NCBI RefSeq assembly: GCF_016412875.1
Contig: NZ_JAEKPD010000009.1
Span: forward strand, 124,001-188,000
Origin: Palleronia pontilimi
GTDB taxonomy: Bacteria > Pseudomonadota > Alphaproteobacteria > Rhodobacterales > Rhodobacteraceae
DNA: 64,000 bases
Direction of reading: 5' to 3'
Shown here: positions 34,389 through 43,643 of the stretch, in pieces
Layout: each line of letters begins with the position of its first letter
How positions within the stretch are numbered: position 1 is the first letter of the stretch
Program-made: the position numbers and the translations under genes
Notes under the pieces: generated by a model
Database searches by the model: none
What the model saw: only the letters and a program-made list of their open reading frames with translations
What the model was told of the DNA's origin: nothing

Positions 34389-35252
34389 ATGCTCGTCGTC
34401 ACCCTGATCTCGCCCGCCCTCGATCCCGCCTTCGCCGACGCGCTGCGCAACGCCTGGGGCGGCGGCGACGCCCAGTGGCTGGCCCCGGATCGCGCGGTCG
34501 AATTCGCGGTCACCGCGCGCCCCGACAACCTGTGGGAGGTCTGGGCCGAGGCGCAGAAGATGCAGACCGACCTGGTGCTGCAACCCGCCGAGGGGCGGCG
34601 CAAATCCGTCCTTCTGGCCGACATGGACAGCACCATGATCGGCCAGGAATGCATCGACGAGCTCGCCGACATGGCGGGCGTGGGCGAACGGGTGTCCGAC
34701 ATCACGGCGCGCGCGATGAACGGCGAGCTGGATTTCGAAGGCGCGCTGCGCGAACGCGTGGGCCTTCTGGCAGGGCTCGACGCGGACGTGATCGACCGGG
34801 TCTGGCGCGAACGCATCACCCTGACGCCGGGCGGCGACGTGCTGCTTGCGACGATGAAGGCCCATGGCGGCTACACCGCGCTGGTATCGGGCGGCTTCAC
34901 CGCCTTCACGACGCGGGTGGCCGAGCGGCTGGGATTCGACATGCACCGCGCCAACGAGCTGCCGCAGGAGGGGGGCAAGATCACCGGCGCGGTGGCCGAG
35001 CCGATCCTGGGGCGCGAGGCGAAGGTACAGGCGCTGAAAGATATCTGCGCGACCCGCGGGCTGACCCCCGACGACGTGATGGCGGTGGGCGACGGGGCAA
35101 ACGACCTGGGCATGTTGCAACTGGCGGGCGCGGGTGTCGCGCTGCACGCCAAGCCGTCGGTCGCGGCACAGGTCGAGCGGCGGATCAACCACGGCGACCT
35201 GACGGCGCTGCTGTACCTGCAAGGCTATGCCGAGGACGAGTTCGTCCGCTAG
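34389..35252 (+). CDS. serB: Phosphoserine phosphatase
   Basis: A 287-residue HAD phosphatase that releases serine from phosphoserine. It has motif I DMDSTMIGQECIDELAD (Asp78, Asp80), motif II VSGGFTAFT, Lys in GREAKVQALKDI and motif III VGDGANDLGMLQLAGAGVA. A short N-terminal regulatory-type domain precedes it. RBS AAAGGA lies before ATG 34389. It is divergent from serC-serA, giving a compact serine locus. Its TAG stop lies inside a palindrome shared with the next, convergent gene. Confidence 0.95.
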   Translation: MLVVTLISPALDPAFADALRNAWGGGDAQWLAPDRAVEFAVTARPDNLWEVWAEAQKMQTDLVLQPAEGRRKSVLLADMDSTMIGQECIDELADMAGVGERVSDITARAMNGELDFEGALRERVGLLAGLDADVIDRVWRERITLTPGGDVLLATMKAHGGYTALVSGGFTAFTTRVAERLGFDMHRANELPQEGGKITGAVAEPILGREAKVQALKDICATRGLTPDDVMAVGDGANDLGMLQLAGAGVALHAKPSVAAQVERRINHGDLTALLYLQGYAEDEFVR

Positions 35253-35305
35253 GCACGTTTTCCTCGAGGAAAACGGACCGGAATTCTCGAGAATTCCGTG
35301 CCTAG
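35249..35305. repeat. Three-armed palindrome spanning both convergent stop codons
   Basis: Outer arms CTAGGCAC (35249-35256) and GTGCCTAG (35298-35305) contain the TAG stops of serB and of the convergent asparaginase gene. Inside are two hairpins: CGTTTTCC-TCGA-GGAAAACG (35256-35275) and CGGAATTC-TCGA-GAATTCCG (35279-35298). It can fold as a three-way junction or cruciform on either strand and probably ends both transcripts. Confidence 0.8.
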
Positions 35306-36288
35306 CTGGGAAAGCCCGGCGCGGGCCTCATCCGTCCGACCTGGGCCCCCGCGCGGTTGACGATGGGCGTGTCGAGCATCGTTTGCGCCGTCGGATGCGC
35401 GCGGTCCAGCACGCCCAGCTCCGCCAGGATTGCCGCCACCGCCTGTGCCGCCGCCCGGTCCGCGCCATCGACGATCTTCACCGCGACGCCCAGCCGCTTT
35501 TCGGGCAGGATCGCGACGAAGACGCCCTCGGCCCCGCTTTTGGCGGCGACGCGCCCGTCCATGGCGCGCATCAGGTCCGTGGCCGGGTCCGCCTCGCCGC
35601 CCACCAGGTCGGGATGCAGGCACATGGCGTCGCGCAACGCGGCCATCGCGGTACCGCGCGCTCCCTGCCCGTCGCGCGCCGCCGCGAAGGCCGCCATGGC
35701 GCGGCCAAGGCCGGTCACGGTCGTCGCAAAATTCGGCGCCGCGCAGCCGTCGAAGCCGAAGGCGGGGCTGTCGATGCCCGTCAACTCGTCCTGCGCCGCG
35801 TGGATGGCGCGTTGCACCGGGTGATCGGGCTGCACGTAGTCGCGCCCCGCCTTAAGGTGCTGCGTGTAGGCCAGGAAGCCCACGTGCTTGCCCGAGCACT
35901 GGTTGTGGACCTGGCGCGGCGCGACGCCGTCGCGGATCATCCGGTGGCGCGTCTCGCGGTCGCGGCTGGCTTCGGTGCCGCACAAAAGGTCACCGTCGCC
36001 CAGTTCCAACGCGTCCAGCCACGCCTGCACCTTGGCGACATGCTTGGCGGCACCCCGATGCGACGAGCAGGCCAGCGCCAGCCGGTCGGTGGACAGGGGC
36101 AACCCCGCCTCGACCATCGGCAGCGCCTGGATCATCTTCACCGACGAGCGCGGGAAGATCACGGCATCCGCATCCCCCCAGGCCCGCACGACCTGGCCCC
36201 GCGCGTCGCACACCACCGCGTGCCCGGCATGGACCGATTCGCACAAGGGGCCGCGCCAAAGCTCGACCATGGGCTGTGGACCTGGCAT
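35302..36288 (-). CDS. Asparaginase, Rhizobium etli AnsA type
   Basis: A 328-residue L-asparaginase of the type found in R. etli (ReAV), unrelated to E. coli AnsA/AnsB. ReAV-like catalytic elements are visible: Ser48 and Lys51 in RSSVKMIQ, Cys131 and Lys134 in QCSGKHVGF, and Cys182 in FDGCAAPNF, plus ACSSHRG. It hydrolyses asparagine to aspartate and ammonia in the cytoplasm. I chose ATG 36288; Met at 36270 is possible. It is convergent with serB. Confidence 0.88.
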   Translation of the reverse strand: MPGPQPMVELWRGPLCESVHAGHAVVCDARGQVVRAWGDADAVIFPRSSVKMIQALPMVEAGLPLSTDRLALACSSHRGAAKHVAKVQAWLDALELGDGDLLCGTEASRDRETRHRMIRDGVAPRQVHNQCSGKHVGFLAYTQHLKAGRDYVQPDHPVQRAIHAAQDELTGIDSPAFGFDGCAAPNFATTVTGLGRAMAAFAAARDGQGARGTAMAALRDAMCLHPDLVGGEADPATDLMRAMDGRVAAKSGAEGVFVAILPEKRLGVAVKIVDGADRAAAQAVAAILAELGVLDRAHPTAQTMLDTPIVNRAGAQVGRMRPAPGFPS

Positions 36289-36465
36289 CGGATCTATCCC
36301 TTCAACTCTGAGCGATTTATTGCCGCAGGGGCTTTCGTGTGTCGGCGATTTGCCGTTAAGGTCGCACCGCTTTAGACAGAAGAAACCGGGCTTGTCACGC
36401 GCTCCGAAGACGGGTGCTGCCAGGTCCGGCACAGAGGCAGTTGATGGCTGGAGGCCGATAGAGAC

Positions 36466-36984
36466 ATGAAAGCGATCGTGACAGGACTTATCGCGGGGGC
36501 GGCATTCGCGTTCGGCGCGGCAGCCCAGGATGAAAGCACCAACCGCGTCGCCGTAGAAACGGCCTGGAGCGTGTTCGTCGAAGAAGATCCCAAGGAATGC
36601 TGGTCGGTCAGCAGCCCCACCCAGACCGTCAACACCCGCGGCGGACAGGTCGTTTCGGTGCGTCGCGGCGATATCCTGCTGTTCGTGACCTTCCGGCCCG
36701 GATCGGGCTCCAACGGCGAAGTGTCGTTCACTGGCGGCTATCCGTTCGCCGACGGCTCGACCGTCGACCTGGACATCGGCGGCACCGTCTTCAACCTGTT
36801 CGTGGACGGCGAATGGGCCTGGCCCGCCTCGGCCGCGGACGATGCCAGGATCGTGGCCGCCATGAAGCGCGGCGCGGACGCATCGCTGACCGCGCGCTCG
36901 GCCCGCGGGACCCAGACGAAGGACACGTTTTCGCTGTTCGGCTTCACCGCCGCGCTGGACGAGGCGGCAAGCCGCTGCGAGTGA
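36466..36984 (+). CDS. Invasion-associated locus B (IalB)-like exported protein
   Basis: A 172-residue protein with signal peptide (1-20, GAAAQ). The mature part has the IalB-type opening WSVFVEEDPKECWSVSSPTQ, then the beta-rich LLFVTFRPGSGSNGEVSF and DGEWAWPASAADDARIVAAMKRG, with a Cys pair that may form a disulfide. In roseobacters such proteins often precede rlmN; the function is unknown. An intrinsic terminator follows. Confidence 0.8.
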   Translation: MKAIVTGLIAGAAFAFGAAAQDESTNRVAVETAWSVFVEEDPKECWSVSSPTQTVNTRGGQVVSVRRGDILLFVTFRPGSGSNGEVSFTGGYPFADGSTVDLDIGGTVFNLFVDGEWAWPASAADDARIVAAMKRGADASLTARSARGTQTKDTFSLFGFTAALDEAASRCE

Positions 36985-37009
36985 TCCCGTCACTTCCGTG
37001 ACACGCAAG

Positions 37010-37034
37010 GGCGGCCATCTGGGTCGCCTTTTTT
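37010..37034 (+). terminator. Rho-independent terminator after the IalB-like gene
   Basis: GGCGGCC (37010-37016), loop ATCTG, GGTCGCC (37022-37028), then six T. A 7-bp stem with one G-T pair and a T-run, located 25 bp after the stop. Confidence 0.85.
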
Positions 37035-37161
37035 GCGGGCCCCTGCCGACACGGCCGCCCGCGCCGCGCTTGCGGCGATCGCGCACAGCAAATAGCGCGG
37101 GGCTTTATCGATCGGCCAAGATAGCCTATATCGCGCGTGTTCCGACAAGAAGGTGACCCAG

Positions 37162-38349
37162 ATGACCGCCGCCCCCGACGCGCCGATCACCCAAGACGTT
37201 CTGACCCTGCCGCGCAAGCCGGACGAGGGCGGGCCGATCAACCTGGTCGGCCTCACGCGCGACGCGTTGCGCGAGGCGCTGATCGCGGCGGGCACCCCCG
37301 ACAAGCAGGCGAAGATGCGCGCCGGTCAGATCTGGCAGTGGATCTACCAGAAGGGCGTACGCGATTTCGACGCCATGACGAACCTGGCCAAACCCTATCG
37401 CGCCCTGCTGGCCGAGCACTTCACCATCGCCGTGCCCGAGATCGTGCGCCGCGAGGTGTCCACCGACGGCACCCGCAAGTACCTGCTGCGCATCGCGGGC
37501 GGGCACGAGGTCGAAGCGGTGTACATCCCCGAGGAAGGCCGCGGCACCTTATGCGTGAGCTCCCAGGTGGGCTGCACGCTGACCTGTTCTTTCTGCCACA
37601 CCGGCACCCAGCGGCTGGTGCGCAACCTGACGGCGGGCGAGATCGTGGGCCAGATCATGGTCGCCCGCGACGACCTGGGCGAATGGGTGCCCAGCGGCAC
37701 CGGCAGCGACGCGGCCCCGCGCCTTTTGTCGAACATCGTGCTGATGGGCATGGGCGAGCCGCTTTACAATTTCGAGAACGTCCGCGACGCCATGAAGATC
37801 GCCATGGACGGCGAAGGCATTTCGCTGTCGCGTCGGCGGATTACGCTTTCGACCAGCGGCGTGGTGCCGGAAATCCACCGCACCGCCGCCGAGATCGGCT
37901 GCCTGCTGGCGGTATCCTTCCACGCCACCACGGACGAGGTACGCGACCGGCTGGTGCCGATCAACAAGCGCTGGAACATCGCGGCCCTGCTGGACGCGCT
38001 GCGCGACTATCCCAAGGCCAGCAATTCCGAGCGGATCACGTTTGAATACGTGATGCTGAAGGGCGTGAACGACAGCGACGATGACGCGCGGCGGCTGGTC
38101 AAGCTGATCGAGGGCATCCCGGCCAAGATCAACCTGATCCCGTTCAACGAATGGCCCGGTGCGCCCTACGAGCGGTCGTCGGGCAACCGCATCCGCGCCT
38201 TCGCCGACATCATCTACAAGGCGGGCTACGCGTCGCCCATCCGCACCCCGCGGGGCGAGGACATCATGGCCGCCTGCGGCCAGCTGAAATCCGACACCGA
38301 ACGCGCCCGCAAGTCCAAGCGCCAGATCGAGGCCGAGGCCAGGCTCTGA
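37162..38349 (+). CDS. rlmN: 23S rRNA (adenine2503-C2)/tRNA (adenine37-C2) methyltransferase RlmN
   Basis: A 395-residue radical-SAM methyltransferase. The 4Fe-4S motif CTLTCSFC has Cys138, Cys142 and Cys145. [35 protein letters not shown] and the C-terminal catalytic Cys in [12 protein letters not shown] match RlmN. ATG 37162 has AAGG at suitable spacing; an in-frame GTG at 37153 is too close to it. Confidence 0.95.
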   Translation: MTAAPDAPITQDVLTLPRKPDEGGPINLVGLTRDALREALIAAGTPDKQAKMRAGQIWQWIYQKGVRDFDAMTNLAKPYRALLAEHFTIAVPEIVRREVSTDGTRKYLLRIAGGHEVEAVYIPEEGRGTLCVSSQVGCTLTCSFCHTGTQRLVRNLTAGEIVGQIMVARDDLGEWVPSGTGSDAAPRLLSNIVLMGMGEPLYNFENVRDAMKIAMDGEGISLSRRRITLSTSGVVPEIHRTAAEIGCLLAVSFHATTDEVRDRLVPINKRWNIAALLDALRDYPKASNSERITFEYVMLKGVNDSDDDARRLVKLIEGIPAKINLIPFNEWPGAPYERSSGNRIRAFADIIYKAGYASPIRTPRGEDIMAACGQLKSDTERARKSKRQIEAEARL

Positions 38350-38393
38350 TCCGCGGTTACCCTTCCCGCGCGCGCGTGGCAGGCCGGACGACA

Positions 38394-38422
38394 TAGGTAT
38401 TTGAAGACCAGTGATGCAAGGA
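38394..38422. repeat. Short intergenic repeat (copy 2 of AGGTATTT/GACCAGTGATG family)
   Basis: AGGTATTTGAAGACCAGTGA then TGCAAGGA. It is nearly the same as the minus strand of 16131-16160. It lies after rlmN in an otherwise featureless gap of 170 bp. Confidence 0.6.
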
Positions 38423-38525
38423 GCGCGGTCGCGGGACGGCGGTGTGTCGCCACGTGTGATCCTGCGCGGGAACGGATCGGTGGCCCGGACGTAGATCAGG
38501 CGAGTGCAGCGAAAGGGCCCACGCG

Positions 38526-38744
38526 ATGAGCAAGCATTACAGCGAAGGCGACAAGGTGGAATGGGATTGGGGCAACGGCACCGCCACGGCCACCGTGAAG
38601 CAGAAATACACCCAGAAGCGGACGCTGAAGATCGACGGCAACGAGGTCACGCGCGACGCGGACGAGGACAACCCCGCCTACCGGCTGGAACAGGACGACG
38701 GCAGCGAAGTGCTGAAATCCCATTCCGAGCTGCGCAAGGCCTGA
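38526..38744 (+). CDS. DUF2945 / hypervirulence-associated TUDOR-domain protein
   Basis: A 72-residue soluble protein: YSEGDKVEWDWGNGTATATVKQKYTQK followed by DGNEVTRDADEDNPAYRLEQDDGSEVLKSHSEL. This is the DUF2945 pattern, a small SH3/TUDOR-like barrel common in soil and marine bacteria. The role is unknown, possibly stress-related. Single gene. Confidence 0.85.
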   Translation: MSKHYSEGDKVEWDWGNGTATATVKQKYTQKRTLKIDGNEVTRDADEDNPAYRLEQDDGSEVLKSHSELRKA

Positions 38745-38754
38745 CGTCGCGCGC

Positions 38755-39600
38755 CTAGCGACCCGGGATCGACGCGCGTTTCGATCCGGTCGTGTCCCAG
38801 CCGTCGATCACCTCGACCGCTTCTTGCGCCGTCTCCACGAAGCGGAACAGCGCCAGATCCTCGTCCGCGATGGTGCCCGCCCGGGCAAGTGCATCGAAAT
38901 TGATCACGCCGTCCCAGAAGTCGCGGCCGAAAAGGAGCACCGGGATCGGCTGCATCCGGCCCGTCTGGATCAGCGTCAGCGTCTCGAAGAGCTCGTCCAT
39001 GGTGCCGAAGCCGCCGGGAAAGACGCACATGGCCTTCGCGCGCATCAGGAAATGCATCTTGCGGATGGCGAAATAGTGGAAGTTGAAGCACAGGCCCGGC
39101 GTCACGTATTCGTTGGGCGCCTGTTCATGCGGCAGCACGATGTTCAGCCCGATGGAATGCCCGCCCGCATCCACCGCGCCGCGATTGCCCGCCTCCATCA
39201 CGCCGGGGCCGCCGCCGGTCGCCACCACGTGCTGTCGGCCGTACGTCTCCATGCTGCGCAGGGTCATCAGCCGGGCGAATTCGCGGGCCTCGGCGTAGTA
39301 TTTCGACAGGCCCGCCAGGGTCTCGGTGCGCGCGTTGCCCTTGTGCTCGGGCGCGGGAATGCGGGCCCCGCCGAACATCACCACGGTGGATTCGATGTTC
39401 TGCTCGGTCAGCACCATTTCGGCCTTGAGCAGCTCCAGCTGCAGGCGCACCGGGCGCAGCGCGTCGCGGCACAGGAAGTCGTCGTCGGCGAAGGCCAGCC
39501 GGTAGGCGGGCGCGCGGGTCTGCGGCGTGTCGGGGATGTCGCGGGCGGTCTCGATATCCTCGTGCGCACCGCGAAACGGCGATTGGCGGTCGTCTTTCAT
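38755..39600 (-). CDS. LOG-family nucleotide phosphoribohydrolase (TIGR00730)
   Basis: A 281-residue protein of the LOG family, which cleaves the N-glycosidic bond of nucleoside monophosphates and activates cytokinins in some bacteria. Motifs: GGGPGVMEA at 129-137 and PGGFGTMDE at 195-203. The N-terminal 70 residues are an extension found in the long (type II) subgroup. The physiological substrate here is unknown. RBS AAAGGAG lies upstream of ATG 39600. Confidence 0.88.
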   Translation of the reverse strand: MKDDRQSPFRGAHEDIETARDIPDTPQTRAPAYRLAFADDDFLCRDALRPVRLQLELLKAEMVLTEQNIESTVVMFGGARIPAPEHKGNARTETLAGLSKYYAEAREFARLMTLRSMETYGRQHVVATGGGPGVMEAGNRGAVDAGGHSIGLNIVLPHEQAPNEYVTPGLCFNFHYFAIRKMHFLMRAKAMCVFPGGFGTMDELFETLTLIQTGRMQPIPVLLFGRDFWDGVINFDALARAGTIADEDLALFRFVETAQEAVEVIDGWDTTGSKRASIPGR

Positions 39601-39657
39601 GGATGGCTCCTTTGTCGCGCGCGACCATGGCGCGGGCGGCGCGGATAGACCAGCCTT

Positions 39658-40587
39658 TCAGTCCAATCGCACGTCGACCGCGACGGGATAGTGATCGGTC
39701 GGCCATTCCCCGTCGAACCGGCGGCGCAGCACGACCGGATCCGACACCAGCGTCACGTCGTCGGTGAAGGCGATATGGTCGATGGCGCGGAACAGGTTCA
39801 GACCGCGGTCGAAGTGATAGGTCGCCCCCCGCACCGGCGCGAAGGTCAAACCTGCGTTTTCCACGATCTCGAGCGTCCGGTCGCCCAGCCGCGCGTTCAG
39901 ATCCCCGGTCAGGAACACGGTGTCGCCCGCCGCCACGCGCGGGGCGATCCGCCGGGCGATCAGCTCGGCCGAAAGCAGCCTGTTCTGGCGGCTGGCGTAA
40001 TCGGTATGGGCGTTGACGACGGTGAAGACCGCGCCGTCGCGCTTGTCGCGGAACTGCCCCCAGCTGGCAAAAGCGGGATACGAGCCGTTGAAGGTCCGCG
40101 AATACAGCTGGTCCGGGGTTTCCGAGAAGAAGAACCACCCCTGGTCCAGCGGCTCGAGCCGGTCGCGGCGATAGAGCATGGGCTGGGTCGACGGGAACTC
40201 GGTCCAGTCGCCCGACACGTGCAGCCCGTAGCCGGGGTTGCGGTCCAGCAGCCAGTCGCGCGCCAGGTTGACCGACCCGTCGCTGCCGCTTCGGAAGCTT
40301 TCCATTTCCTGGAAGGCCACCAGATCCGCGTCGAGCGCCTTGAACGCCTGGTCGAGCGGGCCCTTGCGCCGCTCCCAGTCGCCCACGGACCAGGGCCCGG
40401 TCTGATCCGCCAGCACGATGTAATGGACGTTATAGGTGGCGATCCGCAGCGCAGAGCCGTCGCGGGCGCGCAGCTCCTGCTTGCCGGACAGGCGCAGGTT
40501 CTGGCATCCCACGACCAGCGCCGCCAGAAGTGCCATCAGCAGGGCGGTCTTGCTCACCAGTTTCACCATCTCTTTCCCTGTCGCCAT
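39658..40587 (-). CDS. Endonuclease/exonuclease/phosphatase-family lipoprotein
   Basis: A 309-residue EEP-fold hydrolase. The N-terminal signal has lipobox VVGC, so it is probably membrane-anchored in the periplasm. The catalytic motifs are [38 protein letters not shown] and the terminal [10 protein letters not shown] (catalytic His). Substrates of this group range from nucleic acid to phosphoinositides and cannot be told here. Met at 40569 is an alternative start. Confidence 0.85.
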   Translation of the reverse strand: MATGKEMVKLVSKTALLMALLAALVVGCQNLRLSGKQELRARDGSALRIATYNVHYIVLADQTGPWSVGDWERRKGPLDQAFKALDADLVAFQEMESFRSGSDGSVNLARDWLLDRNPGYGLHVSGDWTEFPSTQPMLYRRDRLEPLDQGWFFFSETPDQLYSRTFNGSYPAFASWGQFRDKRDGAVFTVVNAHTDYASRQNRLLSAELIARRIAPRVAAGDTVFLTGDLNARLGDRTLEIVENAGLTFAPVRGATYHFDRGLNLFRAIDHIAFTDDVTLVSDPVVLRRRFDGEWPTDHYPVAVDVRLD

Positions 40588-40646
40588 CCGCCCCTTATAG
40601 AACGGCGCAACCCGATCCGACAGATCCCGCCATCCAGGAGCCGCCC

Positions 40647-41471
40647 ATGTCCAACGCCCAGCTTGAAGCCGCCATCGAATCCGCCTGGGACAGCCGCGAC
40701 CAGATCACCCCCGCCACCGGCGGCGAGACGCGCGCGGCCATCGAGGACACGCTGAACGCGCTGGATTCCGGCAAGCTGCGCGTGGCCGAGAAGCGCGGCG
40801 ACGACTGGCACGTGAACCAGTGGGCCAAGAAGGCGGTGCTGCTGGGCTTTCGCATCAAGGACATGGAGATGCAGCCGGGCGGCCCGCAGGGTGCGGGCTG
40901 GTGGGACAAGGTGGACAGCAAGTTCCTGGGCTGGGGCGAGGCCGAGTGGAAGGGCGCGGGCTTCCGCGCGGTGCCCAATTGCTTGGTGCGCAAGTCCGCC
41001 TTCATCGCGCCCGGCGTGGTGCTGATGCCCAGCTTCGTGAACCTGGGCGCCTACGTGGACGAGGGCACGATGGTCGACACCTGGGCCACGGTGGGCAGCT
41101 GCGCGCAGATCGGCAAGAACGTGCACCTGTCGGGCGGCGTCGGCATCGGTGGCGTGCTCGAGCCCATGCAGGCGGGCCCCACGATCATCGAGGACAACTG
41201 CTTCATCGGTGCGCGCTCGGAAGTGGTCGAGGGCTGCATCGTGCGCGAAGGGTCCGTGCTGGGCATGGGCGTGTTCATCGGAAAGTCCACCAAGATCGTC
41301 GACCGCGAGACGGGCGAAGTGATGTACGGCGAAGTGCCGCCCTATTCCGTGGTCGTGGCCGGATCCATGCCGTCGAAGAACAACGTGAACCTCTATTGCG
41401 CGGTGATCGTGAAGCGCGTGGACGAACGCACCCGCTCGAAGACGGCGATCAACGAATTGCTGCGCGACTGA
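40647..41471 (+). CDS. dapD: 2,3,4,5-tetrahydropyridine-2,6-dicarboxylate N-succinyltransferase
   Basis: A 274-residue left-handed beta-helix acyltransferase of the succinylase branch of lysine/DAP synthesis. It has hexapeptide repeats ([41 protein letters not shown]) and the C-terminal [23 protein letters not shown], with usual length. RBS AGGAG precedes ATG 40647. The stop is followed within 11 bp by a pair of AT-rich hairpins. Confidence 0.96.
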   Translation: MSNAQLEAAIESAWDSRDQITPATGGETRAAIEDTLNALDSGKLRVAEKRGDDWHVNQWAKKAVLLGFRIKDMEMQPGGPQGAGWWDKVDSKFLGWGEAEWKGAGFRAVPNCLVRKSAFIAPGVVLMPSFVNLGAYVDEGTMVDTWATVGSCAQIGKNVHLSGGVGIGGVLEPMQAGPTIIEDNCFIGARSEVVEGCIVREGSVLGMGVFIGKSTKIVDRETGEVMYGEVPPYSVVVAGSMPSKNNVNLYCAVIVKRVDERTRSKTAINELLRD

Positions 41472-41481
41472 GGGCGGGGCG

Positions 41482-41524
41482 CGAAATTCTTGAGAATTTC
41501 GTCACGATTTTCTCGCGAAAATCG
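41482..41524. repeat. Tandem AT-rich hairpins after dapD
   Basis: CGAAATTC-TTGA-GAATTTCG (41482-41501) and CGATTTTC-TCGC-GAAAATCG (41505-41524), separated by 3 nt. They lie between dapD and a convergent small gene. They have the same design as the elements at 35249, 45202 and 59801. Likely a transcript end or stabiliser. Confidence 0.8.
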
Positions 41525-41532
41525 CGTCTCTC

Positions 41533-41760
41533 TCACGTCAGGCGCCGCAGGGGTTCGCGGTTGCAGAAGATCACCAGTTGATCGGCATTGGCCACCACGG
41601 TGAAACCGCGGCGCCGCATGTCCTGCAGAAACGGCTCCAGCCCGACATACCGCTCGATATCGCGGCGCTGGCGCCGCACGATTCCGCCCCGCCGCGCGGA
41701 CCTGGTCTTGAACAGGTCTGCCAGGAACGCATCGGGGCTGAGATATGTCGGAACGCTCAT
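41533..41760 (-). CDS. Small conserved hypothetical protein (75 aa)
   Basis: A 75-residue soluble protein: SPDAFLADLFKTRSARRGGIVRRQRRDIERYVG, then FLQDMRRRGFTVVANADQLVIFCNREPLRRL. The C-terminal half looks like a beta-alpha-beta unit. I recall that similar proteins beside dapD in roseobacters are often mislabelled as phosphoribosylanthranilate isomerase, a label with no support in this sequence. Upstream is a GTTAA-N7-TTAC motif (41783-41798). Confidence 0.7.
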   Translation of the reverse strand: MSVPTYLSPDAFLADLFKTRSARRGGIVRRQRRDIERYVGLEPFLQDMRRRGFTVVANADQLVIFCNREPLRRLT

Positions 41761-41847
41761 CCGCGCAGCTTGCGACAGGATGGTTAACGCCCGGTTACGG
41801 AAACCATTCCGGCTCCAAGGGGTTCAGTCCCGACATGGATACCCTGC

Positions 41848-42876
41848 ATGATCTCTGAACTACCGACCCTGTGGCTCTTCGCCGTCTTCGCAGTTGCGGG
41901 CGCCGTCGTCGTGCTGGCGTCGGTCAAGGCCACGGGGCTGGCCGACGTGATCGCCGACCGGACGCGGCTGGGCGAGGCGCTCGTGGGCGGCATCCTTCTG
42001 GGGGCCGCCACGTCGCTGGCGGGCGTGGTCGTCTCGGTCAACGCGGCGCTCGACGGCGACGCCAGCTTCGCCTTCTCGAACGCGGTGGGCGGGATCGCGG
42101 CGCAGACGCTGTTCCTGGCGCTGGCCGACCTGCTCTATCGGGGGCCCAACCTGGAACACGCCGCCGCCGAGCCCGCGAACCTGTTCCAAGCCGTCGCGCT
42201 GATCGTGCTGCTCAGCCTGCCGATCTGCGCCATCGCCGGGCCGGACATTGCTTATTTCGGGGTCCACCCCGTATCGGTCGTGCTGTTCCTCGCGTACCTG
42301 ACCTGCGCCAAGGCGGCCACCGTCGTCGGCGAAAGCCCCATGTGGCAGGCGGTCGAGACCAGCGACACCCGCCACGACGAGCCCGAGGACGACAGTGAAC
42401 CGGACAAGTCCGTGAAAGAGCCCGCGCTTTATTTCGTGGCCCTGGTCGCGCTCATGGGCATGGGCGGCTGGGTCATCAGCCAGGTGGGCGGGACGTTCAT
42501 CAGCCGGTTCGGGCTGTCGTCCAGCCTGGTCGGCTCGCTCATCACCGCCGTCGTCACGTCCCTGCCCGAACTTGTGACGACGCTGGTCGCCGTGCGCCGC
42601 AACGCTTTGCAACTGGCCGTCGGCGGCATCATCGGCGGCAACACCTTCGACACGCTGTTCCTGGTGGCGTCGGACGTGGCTTACCGCGACGGCTCGCTGT
42701 ACCATGCGGTCGATACCTCGAACCTCTACTGGCTGGGCACCGGATTGCTGATGACGGCGATCCTGCTGGGCGGCCTGATCCTGCGACAGCGCGAGGGACC
42801 GGCGCGGATCGGCATCGAGTCGGTGCTGATGATCGGGATCTACCTGACCGCCGTATCGGTCCAGGTCTGGTCATAA
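41848..42876 (+). CDS. Sodium/calcium exchanger (CaCA family) membrane protein
   Basis: A 342-residue cation/Ca2+ antiporter with about ten transmembrane helices in two inverted repeats. The alpha-repeats are visible as GAATSLAGVVVSVNAA and SLITAVVTSLPELVTTLVAV, but the first has a Ser-Leu-Ala in place of the canonical SxPE acid, so transport may be altered. An acidic loop (EPEDDSEPDK) near residue 180 is cytoplasmic. ATG 41848. Confidence 0.82.
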   Translation: MISELPTLWLFAVFAVAGAVVVLASVKATGLADVIADRTRLGEALVGGILLGAATSLAGVVVSVNAALDGDASFAFSNAVGGIAAQTLFLALADLLYRGPNLEHAAAEPANLFQAVALIVLLSLPICAIAGPDIAYFGVHPVSVVLFLAYLTCAKAATVVGESPMWQAVETSDTRHDEPEDDSEPDKSVKEPALYFVALVALMGMGGWVISQVGGTFISRFGLSSSLVGSLITAVVTSLPELVTTLVAVRRNALQLAVGGIIGGNTFDTLFLVASDVAYRDGSLYHAVDTSNLYWLGTGLLMTAILLGGLILRQREGPARIGIESVLMIGIYLTAVSVQVWS

Positions 42877-42950
42877 GTCTTTCATGCGTCTGGAACTTTC
42901 GGGCGGTGCGGCAGTTTGACACGGGAATGCACATCTAGAAAGGACATCGC

Positions 42951-43205
42951 ATGGGCTGGCTTGCAGCTATCATCGTCGGGGGTCTTGCCGGTTGGTTGGC
43001 CGAGAAATTCATGAAGTCCAACATGGGACTTCTGATGAACATCATTCTGGGCATCATCGGTGCCATCGTGTTCAACTTCATCTTCGGCTCGCTTCTGGGC
43101 CTTTACGCCGCGGGCGCCAGTTTCAGCATCGGCTACCTGGTCGCGGGCTTCATCGGCGCCTGTATCCTGATCTTCGTCGTGCGCGCCGTTCGCGGGCGCG
43201 CCTGA
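42951..43205 (+). CDS. GlsB/YeaQ/YmgE-family small membrane protein
   Basis: An 84-residue protein with three hydrophobic helices and Gly-rich turns: GWLAAIIVGGLAGWLAEKFMKSNMGLLMNIILGIIGA, as in transglycosylase-associated (YeaQ) proteins. The family is stress-related in some bacteria; no enzyme activity is established. RBS AAAGGA lies before ATG. Confidence 0.9.
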   Translation: MGWLAAIIVGGLAGWLAEKFMKSNMGLLMNIILGIIGAIVFNFIFGSLLGLYAAGASFSIGYLVAGFIGACILIFVVRAVRGRA

Positions 43206-43243
43206 GGCTTGTAAAAACCAGCCATGGCTGGCATCCGCCTGCC

Positions 43244-43591
43244 ATGGCGAAATCCGAAAAACCCCACCACGTCTTCACGCTTCTGGTCGAAGTCGGCCGC
43301 GCGCCCGACGATGGCCTGCCCAAGGACGCGACCGGTGCGGCGCTGATGTGCTACGCCTCGGGCGTGGACGAGGCCGAGGCGGTGCGCGAAACGGTGGCCC
43401 TGCTGAAACAGGCGGACATGTCGCCGCTGGACGTGACCGGCTACGGCACCCTGGAAGAACGACTGGCCGACGGGCACGACATCGACGCGGACGAGCGCGG
43501 CCTGATGGAACGCGCGCGCGCCGAAAACGCGGTGATCGTCGCCCAGGTGACCCCTTTCTTCAACAACCCGGCCACGCGGGGCGAAGATTGA
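43244..43591 (+). CDS. Conserved hypothetical protein (115 aa)
   Basis: A 115-residue soluble protein: [50 protein letters not shown], then [37 protein letters not shown]. It has alternating beta and alpha character, like a small ferredoxin-like fold. No known family or catalytic residue. The 14-bp palindrome CCAGCCATGGCTGG lies just upstream (43218-43231). Confidence 0.7.
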   Translation: MAKSEKPHHVFTLLVEVGRAPDDGLPKDATGAALMCYASGVDEAEAVRETVALLKQADMSPLDVTGYGTLEERLADGHDIDADERGLMERARAENAVIVAQVTPFFNNPATRGED

Positions 43592-43643
43592 AGGCGCCCT
43601 GCGGCACACTATCATTTGCCGCACGATGCCCAGGAGCCCCGCG

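Noticed and set aside
41835-41858. Seven-codon upstream frame overlapping the exchanger start
   Set aside because: Could be a leader peptide, but it is short and has no clear RBS or regulatory residues; chance is likely.
43218-43231. Palindrome CCAGCCATGGCTGG
   Set aside because: Perfect but single and short; no second copy or regulatory context seen.
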